Assembly: GCA_003135135.1 (NCBI GenBank)
Contig: PLDK01000041.1
Location: forward strand, 115,009-179,008
Source: Deltaproteobacteria bacterium
GTDB taxonomy: Bacteria > Desulfobacterota > Binatia > Binatales > Binataceae
Direction of reading: 5' to 3'
Length of the DNA stretch: 64,000 nt
Shown: piece after piece, positions 1 to 7,930 of the stretch
Position numbering within the stretch: position 1 is the first letter of the stretch
How the letters are laid out: every line of letters begins with the position of its first letter
The notes under the pieces: generated by a model
Told to the model about the DNA's origin: nothing
Database searches by the model: none
What the model saw: the letters and a program-made list of their open reading frames with translations, nothing else
Position numbers and translations under genes: made by a program

Positions 1-1
1 G

Positions 2-169
2 TCGATCCCATACATCATGGCGTACGTCGAGTTGGAGGAGGGCGTGAAAATGCTCACCAACCTTGTCGACTGCCAGCCGGAACAGGCTAAAATAGGGATG
101 CCCGTCGAGGTCGTATACGAGGACGTCACGCCCGCGGTGACGCTCGCGAAATTCCGCCCGGCGAGGTGA
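2..169 (+). CDS. C-terminal end of a DUF35-like OB-fold protein (partial)
   Basis: The window opens inside this gene; 55 codons are visible before the TGA at 167-169. The translation contains MAYVELEEGVKM and a Val/Glu-rich strand pattern ending in KFRPAR, which resembles the OB-fold half of DUF35 proteins. These small zinc-ribbon/OB-fold proteins accompany thiolases and acyl-CoA enzymes. The zinc ribbon would lie before the window and cannot be checked. The next gene starts 13 bases downstream and two MaoC-type proteins follow, which fits an acyl-CoA operon. The family call rests on a short C-terminal fragment, so it is moderate. Confidence 0.55.
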   Translation, partial: SIPYIMAYVELEEGVKMLTNLVDCQPEQAKIGMPVEVVYEDVTPAVTLAKFRPAR

Positions 170-182
170 GGGCTCAATCCTG

Positions 183-866
183 GTGAGTACAATCCTTGAT
201 CTCCATACGCATAGCGAAGCATCGGAAGACAGCCGCGCACCGGTCGAGGCGTACCTCAACTGGATCAAGCTGCGCCAGGCCGAGCGGCCGATCGATGGAA
301 TCGTCCTGACCGAGCATCGCCAGTTCAATCGCGACGCCGACTACCGCCATCTCGAGGACAAATTCGGAACGCTGGTGTTGCGCGCGTCGGAAGTCGAGAC
401 CACCTACGGACACATGCTGGTGTTCGGGGTGAACGACGACATGGTGGCGCGCTTCGATTTTGCCGACGTGCGGCTCGACGCGCAGATTTTGATCGATGAA
501 GTGGCGCGGATGGGCGGAATTGTCGTGCCGTGCCATCCCGGCCGCCCCAATATCGGGCTCTACGAGCATTATCAGTCGAGGCCGCCGCTGCAGAACGTGG
601 TCGCGGTCGAAGCGCTCAACGGCGGCTCGCGCAAGGGCGAGGACGAGCGCAGCGCGGAATTGATCGCGAAGCACGGGTTTGCCGCAACCGGCGGTTCCGA
701 CAGCCATCTGGTGAGCCTTATCGGGCTGTGCGCGACGAAATTCAGCGCGTACATCAAGACGATCGACGACCTGGTGCGGGAATTGAAGACCGGCAACTAC
801 GAGCCGGTGGATTTCCGGCCGCGGCGCAAAACCGTGCCGCATGCGGTCGCGATGGAAACCCGGTAA
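183..866 (+). CDS. PHP-domain metal-dependent hydrolase
   Basis: A 227-residue PHP (polymerase and histidinol phosphatase) domain protein, presumably a metal-dependent phosphoesterase or related hydrolase. Visible metal-ligand motifs are H8-x-H10 (LDLHTH), a TEH at 44-45, E70 and E72, H118 in VVPCHPG, and D173-x-H175 in GGSDSH, the usual order of a single-domain PHP fold. It starts with GTG 13 bases after the preceding DUF35-like gene and lies upstream of two MaoC-like genes, so co-transcription is likely. The substrate cannot be read from sequence. Fold assignment is firm; function is open. Confidence 0.8.
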   Translation: MSTILDLHTHSEASEDSRAPVEAYLNWIKLRQAERPIDGIVLTEHRQFNRDADYRHLEDKFGTLVLRASEVETTYGHMLVFGVNDDMVARFDFADVRLDAQILIDEVARMGGIVVPCHPGRPNIGLYEHYQSRPPLQNVVAVEALNGGSRKGEDERSAELIAKHGFAATGGSDSHLVSLIGLCATKFSAYIKTIDDLVRELKTGNYEPVDFRPRRKTVPHAVAMETR

Positions 867-896
867 CGCCGCATCGGCGATAGCGAGAAAACCACG

Positions 897-1343
897 ATGG
901 CAGTGAATTACGATCCGGCGCTGATCAACAAGGTCTTCGAAATCACCGAGCCGGTCGAGGTCAAGGCCGAGAAGATACAGCGCTACTGCGCGGCGCTGGG
1001 CGAGACCAATCCGATATACACGGACGAGGAGGCGGCGAAAAAAGGCCCGTATGGAGGGATCGTCGCGCCGCCGTCGTTCGCGGTGACGTTCCGCAACGGG
1101 CGGCATTTCTTCGAGAACGTGCCGCGCTTCGGAATGCGCGGTTTCGACGCCGGCAAGGATGTCGAGTTCGTCGCGCCGATCAGGCCCGGCGACAATGTAA
1201 CGCTCAGCTCGCACGTGAAGGAAATTTACGAGAAAACGGGACGGACGGGCATGATGGTGTTCGTCGTAATCCGCTCGACGTTGAAGAACCAGAACGATGA
1301 AGTGCTGGCCCATATCGACCATCGCTTCATGAACCGCCCCTGA
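897..1343 (+). CDS. MaoC-like (FAS1-type) dehydratase, N-terminal half protein
   Basis: A 148-residue hot-dog fold protein of the MaoC dehydratase N-terminal type (HadA-like). The segment around residues 35-62, with GETNPIY followed by a Gly-rich turn and APPSF, is characteristic of this half. Such proteins normally pair with a second hot-dog subunit carrying the hydratase motif and act on (R)-3-hydroxyacyl or enoyl thioesters. Here the partner is the next gene, 28 bases downstream. The organisation resembles mycobacterial HadA/HadB and acyl-CoA degradation hydratases. The exact acyl substrate is unknown. Confidence 0.8.
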   Translation: MAVNYDPALINKVFEITEPVEVKAEKIQRYCAALGETNPIYTDEEAAKKGPYGGIVAPPSFAVTFRNGRHFFENVPRFGMRGFDAGKDVEFVAPIRPGDNVTLSSHVKEIYEKTGRTGMMVFVVIRSTLKNQNDEVLAHIDHRFMNRP

Positions 1344-1371
1344 ACGCGGCGCTATCGGGAAGTCGAATCAG

Positions 1372-1791
1372 GTGAACAGTTTCGAAGAGATTAATATTGG
1401 AGACACGCTCGGCCCGCTCGAGCTGTTCGTGAGCAAGGATCAATGCCGCGCCTACGCCAGGACGATGGGCATGGGCGAGGGCGCGGGACGCTTCACCGAC
1501 GATGAGGCCGCCAGGAAGGAAGGGCTGCCGGGGATGATCATCCCGGGCAACATGAGCCTCGGATTGCTCTCGAAGCTGGTGACGGATTGGATCGGCTCGA
1601 GCAACGCGTGGCTGACGCGGATGAGCACGACCTATCGCGTGCCGGTGCAACCCGATCACACGGTGACGATTCACGGCTTTATCACGAACAAGAATCCCGA
1701 AGATCGGACGGCCGAGATCGACGTCTGGATGGAGAACGAGGAGTCGGAGCGGCTGGTGACCGGGACGGCGACCGTCGAGTTCCGCAAGTAG
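1372..1791 (+). CDS. MaoC-family dehydratase, second subunit
   Basis: A 139-residue hot-dog protein that probably forms a heterodimer with the preceding MaoC N-terminal-type protein. It begins with GTG at 1372. The segment FTDDEAARKEGLPGMIIPGNMS has the D/E-rich stretch followed by PG and the hydrophobic helix of MaoC hydratases, though the classical catalytic D-x(4)-H is replaced by a divergent version in this family. The protein ends with VTGTATVEF, the typical last strand. It is the last gene of the acyl-CoA cluster; a structured RNA candidate follows it. Confidence 0.75.
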   Translation: MNSFEEINIGDTLGPLELFVSKDQCRAYARTMGMGEGAGRFTDDEAARKEGLPGMIIPGNMSLGLLSKLVTDWIGSSNAWLTRMSTTYRVPVQPDHTVTIHGFITNKNPEDRTAEIDVWMENEESERLVTGTATVEFRK

Positions 1792-1825
1792 CATGCAGGT
1801 CGGGGTAGTGGTGCAGTTTAAAAGC

Positions 1826-1931
1826 CGTTGCCTTGACAGAGGCGGGGACGCAAAGCCAGAGAAGCCAGATGATGGCAAAGACCCCGCTGCGGTCGCATCG
1901 GGGTGCAAGGGCGGCCTCTAGGGAGGCAACG
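1826..1931 (+). ncRNA. Candidate structured RNA of unknown class (about 106 nt)
   Basis: The outer stem pairs 1826-1833 (CGTTGCCT) with 1924-1931 (AGGCAACG), eight perfect pairs. After a 4x4 internal loop, 1838-1843 (AGAGGC) pairs with 1914-1919 (GCCTCT). Inside, GGGG at 1844-1847 can pair with CCCC at 1882-1885 around a small hairpin 1864-1876 (GCCA/TGGC), and TGCG/CGCA at 1888-1897 forms another. The single-stranded run GACGCAAAGCC (1847-1857) resembles the core of c-di-GMP-I (GEMM) riboswitches, but the rest of that consensus is missing. No obvious + strand gene follows, so it may be an independent RNA. Confidence 0.35.
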
Positions 1932-2040
1932 CTTGCTGGCCTGCTCCGAGATCTTGAGCGCGATCTGTGCGAAATCGGCTCGCTTACCGTAGGCATATGA
2001 TTGCTATGCCAAGGGCCTGGGTCCAACGCGGAACGGGAAA

Positions 2041-2496
2041 CTATTTTTTGGGTAGAGGCGGAGCGGCAATCTGCCCGAACTGCGCGAATTCCTCGGGAGC
2101 ACCTTGCGAGAATAAGAAAGTATCTCGGAAGATTTGATTACCGTCTTTCAAAAGCCGAATCATATATCGTCCCGCATGCGGAAATAAGAGCAGGCCCGTG
2201 AGCACGAACGGAAAAACCGTCCGCTCGGCATGCGCGATATTGACCGGCTGCGAGGGAACCTTGATTACGAGGTTGCCGCTCAACGACTCTTTTACTTCCA
2301 GCGTAAGAGTTCCCGAGCCTTCACCCCCACCCCCAACGAAAAAAAACGTCAAACCCCCGATCGGTAGTCTTACGTCGGGTACTCGAATATCAACATTGGG
2401 CGCTATCCCGTAGAACCCCAAAATCGTACTTTTCCCGCCTAATTCAGGGCGCGCTGAATCGCAAATGATGCAATGATCAATGTGCGGGAAAGGCAT
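2041..2496 (-). CDS. Hypothetical protein, DUF6941-like
   Basis: A 151-residue protein with no signal peptide. The N-terminus, with CIICDSARPELGGK followed by STILGFYG, resembles a family of uncharacterised proteins (DUF6941 type) that start with an 'aC(D/E)xaRxExxGKxtLlGvy' pattern and have a beta-sandwich look. A Gly-rich patch (FFFVGGGGEG) lies in the middle. It is the last of three abutting minus-strand genes (3259 to 2041); its ATG directly follows the stop of its neighbour at 2497. Function unknown. Confidence 0.55.
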   Translation of the reverse strand: MPFPHIDHCIICDSARPELGGKSTILGFYGIAPNVDIRVPDVRLPIGGLTFFFVGGGGEGSGTLTLEVKESLSGNLVIKVPSQPVNIAHAERTVFPFVLTGLLLFPHAGRYMIRLLKDGNQIFRDTFLFSQGAPEEFAQFGQIAAPPLPKK

Positions 2497-2898
2497 TCAA
2501 TTGTTCAGCGTAATAGCCGGAATTGATGCAGTTTCAGCACCTGCCAACGTGACCGAAGTAGATGGCTGGCCCATTGATTGATCTGGCGAAGCAAAGTTCA
2601 GATAAAGCGTGAAAGTGAGAACAGGAACGCATGCGATCGGTACTGCCCAGGAAGGAAACGTAGCCTCAATGGTCCTTGTTTGAGATACGAACACCATCGC
2701 GACGGGACGGTTGATCCTGCTCCAGAGGACTTGCGCCGCTACGAATCCAGACGCGCACGCGCAAATCAGCGCCTGCGGTTCAGTCAGCCAGCCGCGAGTA
2801 TGAGCGAATCCGAACAGGAGTCCGCATACTCCGAAGGCGAAACCAACGGCCAGATAAGCTTTCAGGAGCTTTAACGATTCACGCAGCCACAAATACAT
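2497..2898 (-). CDS. Small membrane protein, unknown function
   Basis: A 133-residue protein with hydrophobic segments at about 12-35, 40-58 and 82-105, consistent with two or three membrane helices and an extended polar C-terminus. It overlaps the preceding gene (2879) by 20 bases and abuts the following one, indicating translational coupling in a three-gene unit. I recognise no domain. The G+C content of this trio is visibly lower than that of flanking genes, which may indicate acquisition. Confidence 0.5.
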   Translation of the reverse strand: MYLWLRESLKLLKAYLAVGFAFGVCGLLFGFAHTRGWLTEPQALICACASGFVAAQVLWSRINRPVAMVFVSQTRTIEATFPSWAVPIACVPVLTFTLYLNFASPDQSMGQPSTSVTLAGAETASIPAITLNN

Positions 2899-3259
2899 GA
2901 AACCCTTGAAATCTCACTCGTTTATTCCACAGTATCGTAAACAACTCTCGGAGTCCCCAAGCGACGAACCCGATATTGGCTATATCGTCACCAAATAGAA
3001 GCAACTGCTGATATTCGCTCTGACCGCCCGTTGTGTAAAGAATTGCCCACCTAATGAGATACGAAATAAACAAGCATACGAGAACGTTCGTGCCGTGCTG
3101 CGATAACGCCTTCAGCGTCTCTAAATCTAACCATTCAGAAATTGGCGGCAAATTGGGGCCCCCCGAACGGAAACAGATTAGCCAAACGGTCGTTGCGCCG
3201 TCAATTGTACGGCTTGTCCCGTGAGAGGGGCGAAACGGGGCATCGCAGCGGCTGTTCAT
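2879..3259 (-). CDS. Small membrane protein, unknown function
   Basis: A 126-residue frame with one clear hydrophobic segment (about residues 57-75, VLVCLFISYLIRWAIL) and a weaker one near 93-105. It is first in the three-gene minus-strand unit. The first 25 residues are Arg/Ser-rich and lack family character, and no other ATG is available, so translation may start later from a non-ATG codon. Function unknown; its support is that it shares a unit with two plausible genes. Confidence 0.4.
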   Translation of the reverse strand: MNSRCDAPFRPSHGTSRTIDGATTVWLICFRSGGPNLPPISEWLDLETLKALSQHGTNVLVCLFISYLIRWAILYTTGGQSEYQQLLLFGDDIANIGFVAWGLRELFTILWNKRVRFQGFHVFVAA

Positions 3260-3630
3260 TCAAGACCGCCCACTACCCGGGCGCTAACGCAATTTGTCAG
3301 ACGATCCGCTGCACGCCAGCCATGGAAGCGGGTATTTCGGATCACGTCTGGACCCCCAAGAATTGGTTTCGCTATCAAACTGAGCGGCTGCCACCACGGC
3401 GGATTATTGCTGGAGTCTGTAACATCGCATAAGGCTGAACAGTTCAGCCCTGAACTATTTTGGCAATTCTGCGAATTATCCGCGCTTATGCTCCCCGAAC
3501 CCGCGGTCAGATCGGCAAACTGCGCCAGTACCCGAGTTGGCGCGCTATTGCTTCCCCGGTTGTCGCCCGATATGCAGATTCAGATGCTTCCGTTGCGATG
3601 GTTCACGCCGGGCGGGGAGTGTATCGGTCA
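3260..3630. other. Gene-poor gap with one perfect inverted repeat
   Basis: This gap separates the divergent trio (minus) and the radical SAM gene (plus). The frame of the radical SAM gene is open back to 3460 but the added residues do not look like protein. The notable element is GGCTGAACAGTTCAGCC at 3433-3449, two perfect 8-bp arms around one base, which could be an operator or a hairpin. I see no convincing gene. Confidence 0.4.
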
Positions 3631-4920
3631 ATGCTGACAGCTTCGCGGGTGACAGCTTCGCGGGAATTCCAGGTGATGGCAAAACCGGCGGGCGCGGTCT
3701 GCAACCTCGACTGCAGCTACTGCTATTACCTCGACAAGTCGGCCCTGTATCCCGGCGGCGACGCGCTTCGGATGACCGACGATCTGCTCGAGCGCTACAT
3801 CGTCGAGCATATCGAGGCGTCCCCTAAAGAGCTGATTTTCTTCCAGTGGCACGGCGGCGAGCCGACTATCCTCGGGCTGGATTATTTTCGGCGAATCGTC
3901 GAGCTCCAGCGCAAGCATCGGCCCGCCGGACGCCAGATCCTCAATGGCATCCAGACCAACGGCACGCTGATCGACGACGATTGGTGCCGCTTCCTCGCCG
4001 CGGAACGCTTCCAGGTCGGCATCAGTATCGACGGACCCAGGGCGCTCCACGACTGCTATCGGGTGACCAAGGGCGGACGTCCGACCCATAAGCAGGTGAT
4101 GCAATCGTGGCGGCTCCTGAATCGGTACCGGGTTCCATGCGACGTGCTGTGCGTGGTCCATCGTGAGAACGTGCGGCAGCCGACTGCGGTTTACCGCTTT
4201 TTCAAGGAGCTGGGCGTGGAGTGCCTGCAATTCCTTCCGCTGGTTGTGCGGCAAGGCGGGGTTGGGGTAAGCGCGGAGACGGTGCCGGTGGAGGCCTACG
4301 GAGAGTTCCTGTGCACGATTTTCGACGAGTGGGTCCGCAACGATATCGGCCGTATCGCTATCCAGAACTTCGACGAGGCGCTAAGACCCTTCCTCGGCGT
4401 GGATCATGCCTTGTGCATCTTCAAGGAGACCTGCGGCAATGTCGTCGTCGTCGAGCATAACGGAGATTTCTACTCGTGCGATCATTTTGTCGACCAAGAG
4501 CATCGCATCGGCAACATTTTCGAAACACCACTGGCGGAAATCCTGGAGGACCCGGCGCAGCGCGACTTCGGACGTATCAAGCGCGACGGACTGCCCCGAT
4601 ACTGCCGGGAGTGCGAGGTCCTGAGCTCGTGCAATGGAGGGTGTCCAAAGGACCGATTTGCCCGCACCCCCGACGGCGAACCGGGGCTTAACTATCTTTG
4701 CCCGGGTCTGAAAAAGTTTTTCATCCATAGCCGCCCACCCCTGCAAAGGATCGCGTCGCTGATGCGGTCGGGCGTGCCGGTGGAAGGGCTCATGGATAGT
4801 CTGCGCTGCGAGGATGGCGAAGCCGCTGCTCGAGCAGGGCGCAACGATCCTTGCCCCTGCGGCAGCGGCCTGAAGTACAAGAAGTGTTGCCTCGATCCTC
4901 GTAAATCGCAGCTTGAATAA
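3631..4920 (+). CDS. Radical SAM/SPASM protein, anaerobic sulfatase maturase-like, with C-terminal SEC-C motif
   Basis: A 429-residue protein resembling anaerobic sulfatase-maturating enzymes, which use SAM and [4Fe-4S] clusters to oxidise an active-site Cys or Ser of sulfatases to formylglycine. The radical SAM motif is C24-x3-C28-x2-C31 (CNLDCSYC), followed by FFQWHGGEPT and QTNGTLID. A SPASM region begins near CGNVVVVEHNGDFYSCDHF and includes CREC...CNGGCPKD and a late YLCPG. A SEC-C zinc motif (DPCPCGSG...KKCC) is appended. I chose ATG 3631, preceded by GGGGAG; the frame is open upstream to 3460. No sulfatase gene lies nearby, so the substrate may be encoded elsewhere. Confidence 0.8.
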   Translation: MLTASRVTASREFQVMAKPAGAVCNLDCSYCYYLDKSALYPGGDALRMTDDLLERYIVEHIEASPKELIFFQWHGGEPTILGLDYFRRIVELQRKHRPAGRQILNGIQTNGTLIDDDWCRFLAAERFQVGISIDGPRALHDCYRVTKGGRPTHKQVMQSWRLLNRYRVPCDVLCVVHRENVRQPTAVYRFFKELGVECLQFLPLVVRQGGVGVSAETVPVEAYGEFLCTIFDEWVRNDIGRIAIQNFDEALRPFLGVDHALCIFKETCGNVVVVEHNGDFYSCDHFVDQEHRIGNIFETPLAEILEDPAQRDFGRIKRDGLPRYCRECEVLSSCNGGCPKDRFARTPDGEPGLNYLCPGLKKFFIHSRPPLQRIASLMRSGVPVEGLMDSLRCEDGEAAARAGRNDPCPCGSGLKYKKCCLDPRKSQLE

Positions 4921-5291
4921 CAGCGCTTGTAGTGAAACCCACCGTGGGTTTCACACTTCCTTGGGCAGGGGTGACCCCTGCACCGCAGTGAGAAGACGCG
5001 AAAATCTGCGCAGCGCATCTTTTCGCGACTACGCGATGGAAGAGCCCGCGCGGCAGGGGTGACCCCTGCACCCAGTGAAAAGAAAGGATGCGGTCTGACG
5101 GCCTGTTAGGACTTTTTTTGAGTCATCCTGAGCGAAGCGAAGGAACCCGGATCCGGGATTCTTCGCTACAGCAACTTTCGCTCTAGAATGACACGGGCGG
5201 CCGCGCGGCAGAGGTGATCCCTTCACCCAGGATTAAGGTCGCGCGCGACAACGGAGCGCGGCCTTAACGGTGGGTGCAGGGGTCACCCCTG
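4921..5291. repeat. Composite intergenic repeat block
   Basis: No gene is visible. The block contains the palindrome GTGAAACCC...GGGTTTCAC at 4932-4954, the core palindrome GCAGGGGTGACCCCTGC at 4965-4981 and again at 5053-5069, a degenerate copy near 5208-5228, and GCAGGGGTCACCCCTGC at 5276-5292. Between them lie a stretch at 4990-5045 that reappears in reverse orientation near 30265-30330, a 'cctgagcgaagcgaagga' stretch near 5130, and a GCGCGACAACGGAGCGCGGCC unit near 5245. The block lies between convergent genes and could form strong hairpins from either strand. Confidence 0.8.
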
Positions 5292-6437
5292 CTAGAGGGC
5301 GCGGAGTTCGGTTGAAATGTCGCCGCGGGTGGCCAGGGTCGCAGGTATGAACCCGCTGGCTGCTCCTATTAGGGAGGCGATCATGAAGCTGTAGGCAACG
5401 ACTCGCGGCGAAAGCGTCAGGGCCATCGCCAGCGGGCCGAGCGCTCCGGAAAGATACGGCAACACTTCGAATCCCAGCATCGCCAGGCCGCAGCCGAGCC
5501 CACCGCTGGTCACGCCGACGATCAGCCCCTCGACGAGGATTCGCGCAATGATCGAGTTGCGCGTGAATCCAATCGCGCGCATCACCGCCATCTCTTGGCG
5601 ACGTTCGCGCACCGCCATCGCGGCCGTGTTGACGGCGACCAGCCCGATCGTGAAGATCACGATCACCGCGAGAAATTTTGCGCCACTAAGCAGCAAGGAA
5701 ATATTGCTGGCCATTTCGTTCTTGATCAGCTCGACTTCGGTTTCGGTGACCGTCTCGTGCGCCGAATTGGCGAACATCTCATCGATTGCGCCGATCACTG
5801 CGGGCGCCGATTGCGAGCGGTCTATTTTCACCCAGAACAGATTGACGGTGCCGGGCCTGTGGAGCAGTTCTTCCATGTAGTCACGCTTGAAAATAATTCG
5901 AGGCCCCGCGGCTTCCCCGTTCAGCACGCCCACAATTGTCAGTTGCAGATCGACCAGATACACCGTCCCGCGCAGCATCACCGTGTCGCCGACTTTCCAG
6001 CCGTAATTCTTCATCAAGGTGGTCGAGACGAGGCCCGCGGTGCGCATCCTTTTGAATTCGTGTTCGGCTTGCGTGCTAACTTCCCAATCGGGAAAGATTT
6101 CGCGGATATGATCGTCGTCCATGGCGAGGATGCCGATCTGCTCGTTCGGATCGCGATAAGTTCCCATGAAGACGCTGTAGCCCGCCACTGCGTCGACGTG
6201 TGGCACGGCTTCGATCTGCCGCCGATACGCTTCGGGCAGCATGTAGAAGAAGCCTGCCTTGCTGTGGCAGATGAGGCGCAGCGAGTTGGCGCGGTCGCGC
6301 AGGACCTGGTCGAGCAGTGCGGGCAGGCTGATCAGGGAGGCGAAGATGAATACCGAGACGGTGATCGACAACACGGTAAGAATCGTGCGCCGCTTGTTGC
6401 GGGTCAGGTTGATGAGCACGAGCGGCAGGTATTTCAT
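5292..6437 (-). CDS. ABC transporter permease, MacB/FtsX family
   Basis: A 381-residue integral membrane protein with the MacB/LolC/FtsX architecture: an N-terminal helix (about 17-40) after the basic NLTRNKRRT start, a periplasmic domain of about 200 residues, then three helices near 265-285, 305-340 and 345-370. The segment MAVRERRQEMAVMRAIGFTR is the typical FtsX coupling region that contacts the ATPase. Such permeases act in lipoprotein or macrolide export or cell division, not in substrate import. No ATPase or membrane-fusion partner is adjacent, so it either pairs with subunits encoded elsewhere or is an orphan. Confidence 0.85.
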   Translation of the reverse strand: MKYLPLVLINLTRNKRRTILTVLSITVSVFIFASLISLPALLDQVLRDRANSLRLICHSKAGFFYMLPEAYRRQIEAVPHVDAVAGYSVFMGTYRDPNEQIGILAMDDDHIREIFPDWEVSTQAEHEFKRMRTAGLVSTTLMKNYGWKVGDTVMLRGTVYLVDLQLTIVGVLNGEAAGPRIIFKRDYMEELLHRPGTVNLFWVKIDRSQSAPAVIGAIDEMFANSAHETVTETEVELIKNEMASNISLLLSGAKFLAVIVIFTIGLVAVNTAAMAVRERRQEMAVMRAIGFTRNSIIARILVEGLIVGVTSGGLGCGLAMLGFEVLPYLSGALGPLAMALTLSPRVVAYSFMIASLIGAASGFIPATLATRGDISTELRAL

Positions 6438-6688
6438 GGCGCGAACTTAATTGTAGTGAAACCCGCCGTGGGTTTGCAGGGGTGACCCCTGCACCCAGTG
6501 TTAAGGCCGCCCGCCGTTGGCGGGCGCGGACCCTGCCAACGGCTTAATACTGCGCCGTCGCCGCCGCGACCAGTGAAAAACCCCGCGCGTAGCGATCCGC
6601 TCCCCCGCGCGCGATAACGGACACGCTGTTAACGTTGGGTGCAGGGGGCACCCCTGCTGCCAGGTTGAGTGAAGCGTGCGAAGCTCGG
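6438..6688. repeat. Composite intergenic repeat block
   Basis: This block holds a half copy of the GTGAAACCC palindrome at about 6455-6475, the core palindrome at 6476-6492, a GCCCGCCGTTGGCGGGC-like inverted unit near 6508, a CCAACGGCTTAATACTGCGCC segment seen inverted near 11345 and 30170, and GCAGGGGGCACCCCTGC at 6641-6657. It separates two minus-strand genes. No coding potential is seen. Confidence 0.75.
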
Positions 6689-7237
6689 CTAGACCAGCAG
6701 GGAGCCGCGGAAGGGCTCGTCGCGCGGCGGAGGGAACTCAAGCAGGTTGATGGCCCATTTGTGCGCCTGGCGCAGCGCGTCCTCAGCGCGGCGGAAGATT
6801 CGCTCGCGATACATCACGGACCATACGTACGCATCGACCGACGGCTCCTCGCCGAGCGTGACGTCGAGCATCCAGTCCTCGAGCTGCGGGCCGCAGATCA
6901 GCAGGCGCACAACGCGCCCGTGATCGATCACGATGCCGCGCGCCTCGCGCGGGATGCGAAACTCGTCCTTGACGCGCTTGATGACATTGGGCGGCGCATG
7001 CTGCTCGGTCATCGCGACGTAGGCCCAGTCGCCCTGCGGAGGATTGGCCTCGCGCGCGATGCGCAGGTTGTTGTCGGTCAGGTCTTCCTTGGCGCGATCC
7101 TGATCGTAGTCGCGCGCGACCTGGTAAAAGGCCATCGCGACCGGCAACTGCGGCATCTCAGTCTCGGACTTGGTCTTTCTGGGTTTCTTGGTGGTTTCGA
7201 CCCACCAGCGGTTTTCGACGTTGGGCTTTTGCGGCAT
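6689..7237 (-). CDS. Conserved-looking hypothetical protein
   Basis: A 182-residue soluble protein with a Lys-rich start (KKPRKTKSET) and an alpha/beta pattern but no motif I recognise. Its ATG overlaps the stop codon of the upstream metalloprotease-like gene by one base (TGATG at 7236-7240 region), so the two are translationally coupled and probably work together. No signal peptide or membrane helix. The function may be as substrate-binding or regulatory partner of the metallopeptidase; that is inference from coupling only. Confidence 0.55.
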   Translation of the reverse strand: MPQKPNVENRWWVETTKKPRKTKSETEMPQLPVAMAFYQVARDYDQDRAKEDLTDNNLRIAREANPPQGDWAYVAMTEQHAPPNVIKRVKDEFRIPREARGIVIDHGRVVRLLICGPQLEDWMLDVTLGEEPSVDAYVWSVMYRERIFRRAEDALRQAHKWAINLLEFPPPRDEPFRGSLLV

Positions 7238-7767
7238 CAGGCAACCCGGCGGGATTTGCGAGCGTCGATTCGAGCAGTGCGCCTCGATTTTCGTGCGATC
7301 GAAATACGCGGGCGACGCTTGCGGACCAGATTTGCAGCGCGACGCGTGCTCGAGATTCCCGCCCGGGTGCGCGAGCGCGATGAGCCGCGGCGGACGGGGA
7401 CTTTAAGCCCGGTCACCATCCGGCGCGAGAACAGGTCGGCCTTGCGCTCGGCGTCGGACCAGAACAGGAAATGACCCATCTCGTGGTAGATCATTTGAAT
7501 CCACAGGCGCTCGCTGAAATAGACGCGTCCGCGTTTCCAGTTTTCGGGATGCACGAGATGGATGCGGCCGTCTTCGTAAGTGCGGCCGGCGGTCTTGCCC
7601 CAATCGATGTACTCGAACCATTCGACACGCGGGCGGCGCAGCTTGAAGTATCGGCACATCGAGGAGATGGCGCGGTTGAAATGCGCGGCGCGATGGCCGC
7701 GGAAAAATTCGGCGAGGTTGCGATCAATTTCGCGGCGATGAGCGACAGGAGGAACAATCATTCGCAC
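7237..7767 (-). CDS. Putative zinc metallopeptidase-like protein
   Basis: A 176-residue protein carrying HEMGH (H95-E96-x-x-H99), the HExxH zinc signature, followed 8-12 residues later by the acidic ERKAD, which could provide the third ligand as in gluzincins. The last 55 residues are a very Arg-rich tail (RRAANLVRKRRPR), perhaps nucleic-acid or membrane binding. There is no signal peptide. It is the first gene of a coupled pair with 6689-7237. The family is not one I can name; the HExxH with a helix-like context (IQMIYHEMGHFLFW) supports a real metal site. Confidence 0.6.
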   Translation of the reverse strand: MRMIVPPVAHRREIDRNLAEFFRGHRAAHFNRAISSMCRYFKLRRPRVEWFEYIDWGKTAGRTYEDGRIHLVHPENWKRGRVYFSERLWIQMIYHEMGHFLFWSDAERKADLFSRRMVTGLKVPVRRGSSRSRTRAGISSTRRAANLVRKRRPRISIARKSRRTARIDARKSRRVA

Positions 7768-7930
7768 AACCAGGCGACCTCCGCTAACAGGTGATAAAGA
7801 TCATATGGAGGCGCGTTCGTCAGAGTCAAACCTTTTCAGGAAAATCCGAGTTTATACCGTCGTTTGATTTCCGCATGATGGTAGAAATCGCTTCGCGGCA
7901 GCGGATTTGGTGCATCGAACGGACAGAAAT

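Noticed and set aside
174..1322. Long open frame opposite the PHP and MaoC genes
   Set aside because: It is a shadow of the plus-strand genes, which have clear family motifs; high G+C gives long antisense frames.
1847..1930. A c-di-GMP-I riboswitch
   Set aside because: Only the GACGCAAAGCC stretch matches; the P2 tetraloop, P3 and its receptor are not seen and no regulated gene follows.
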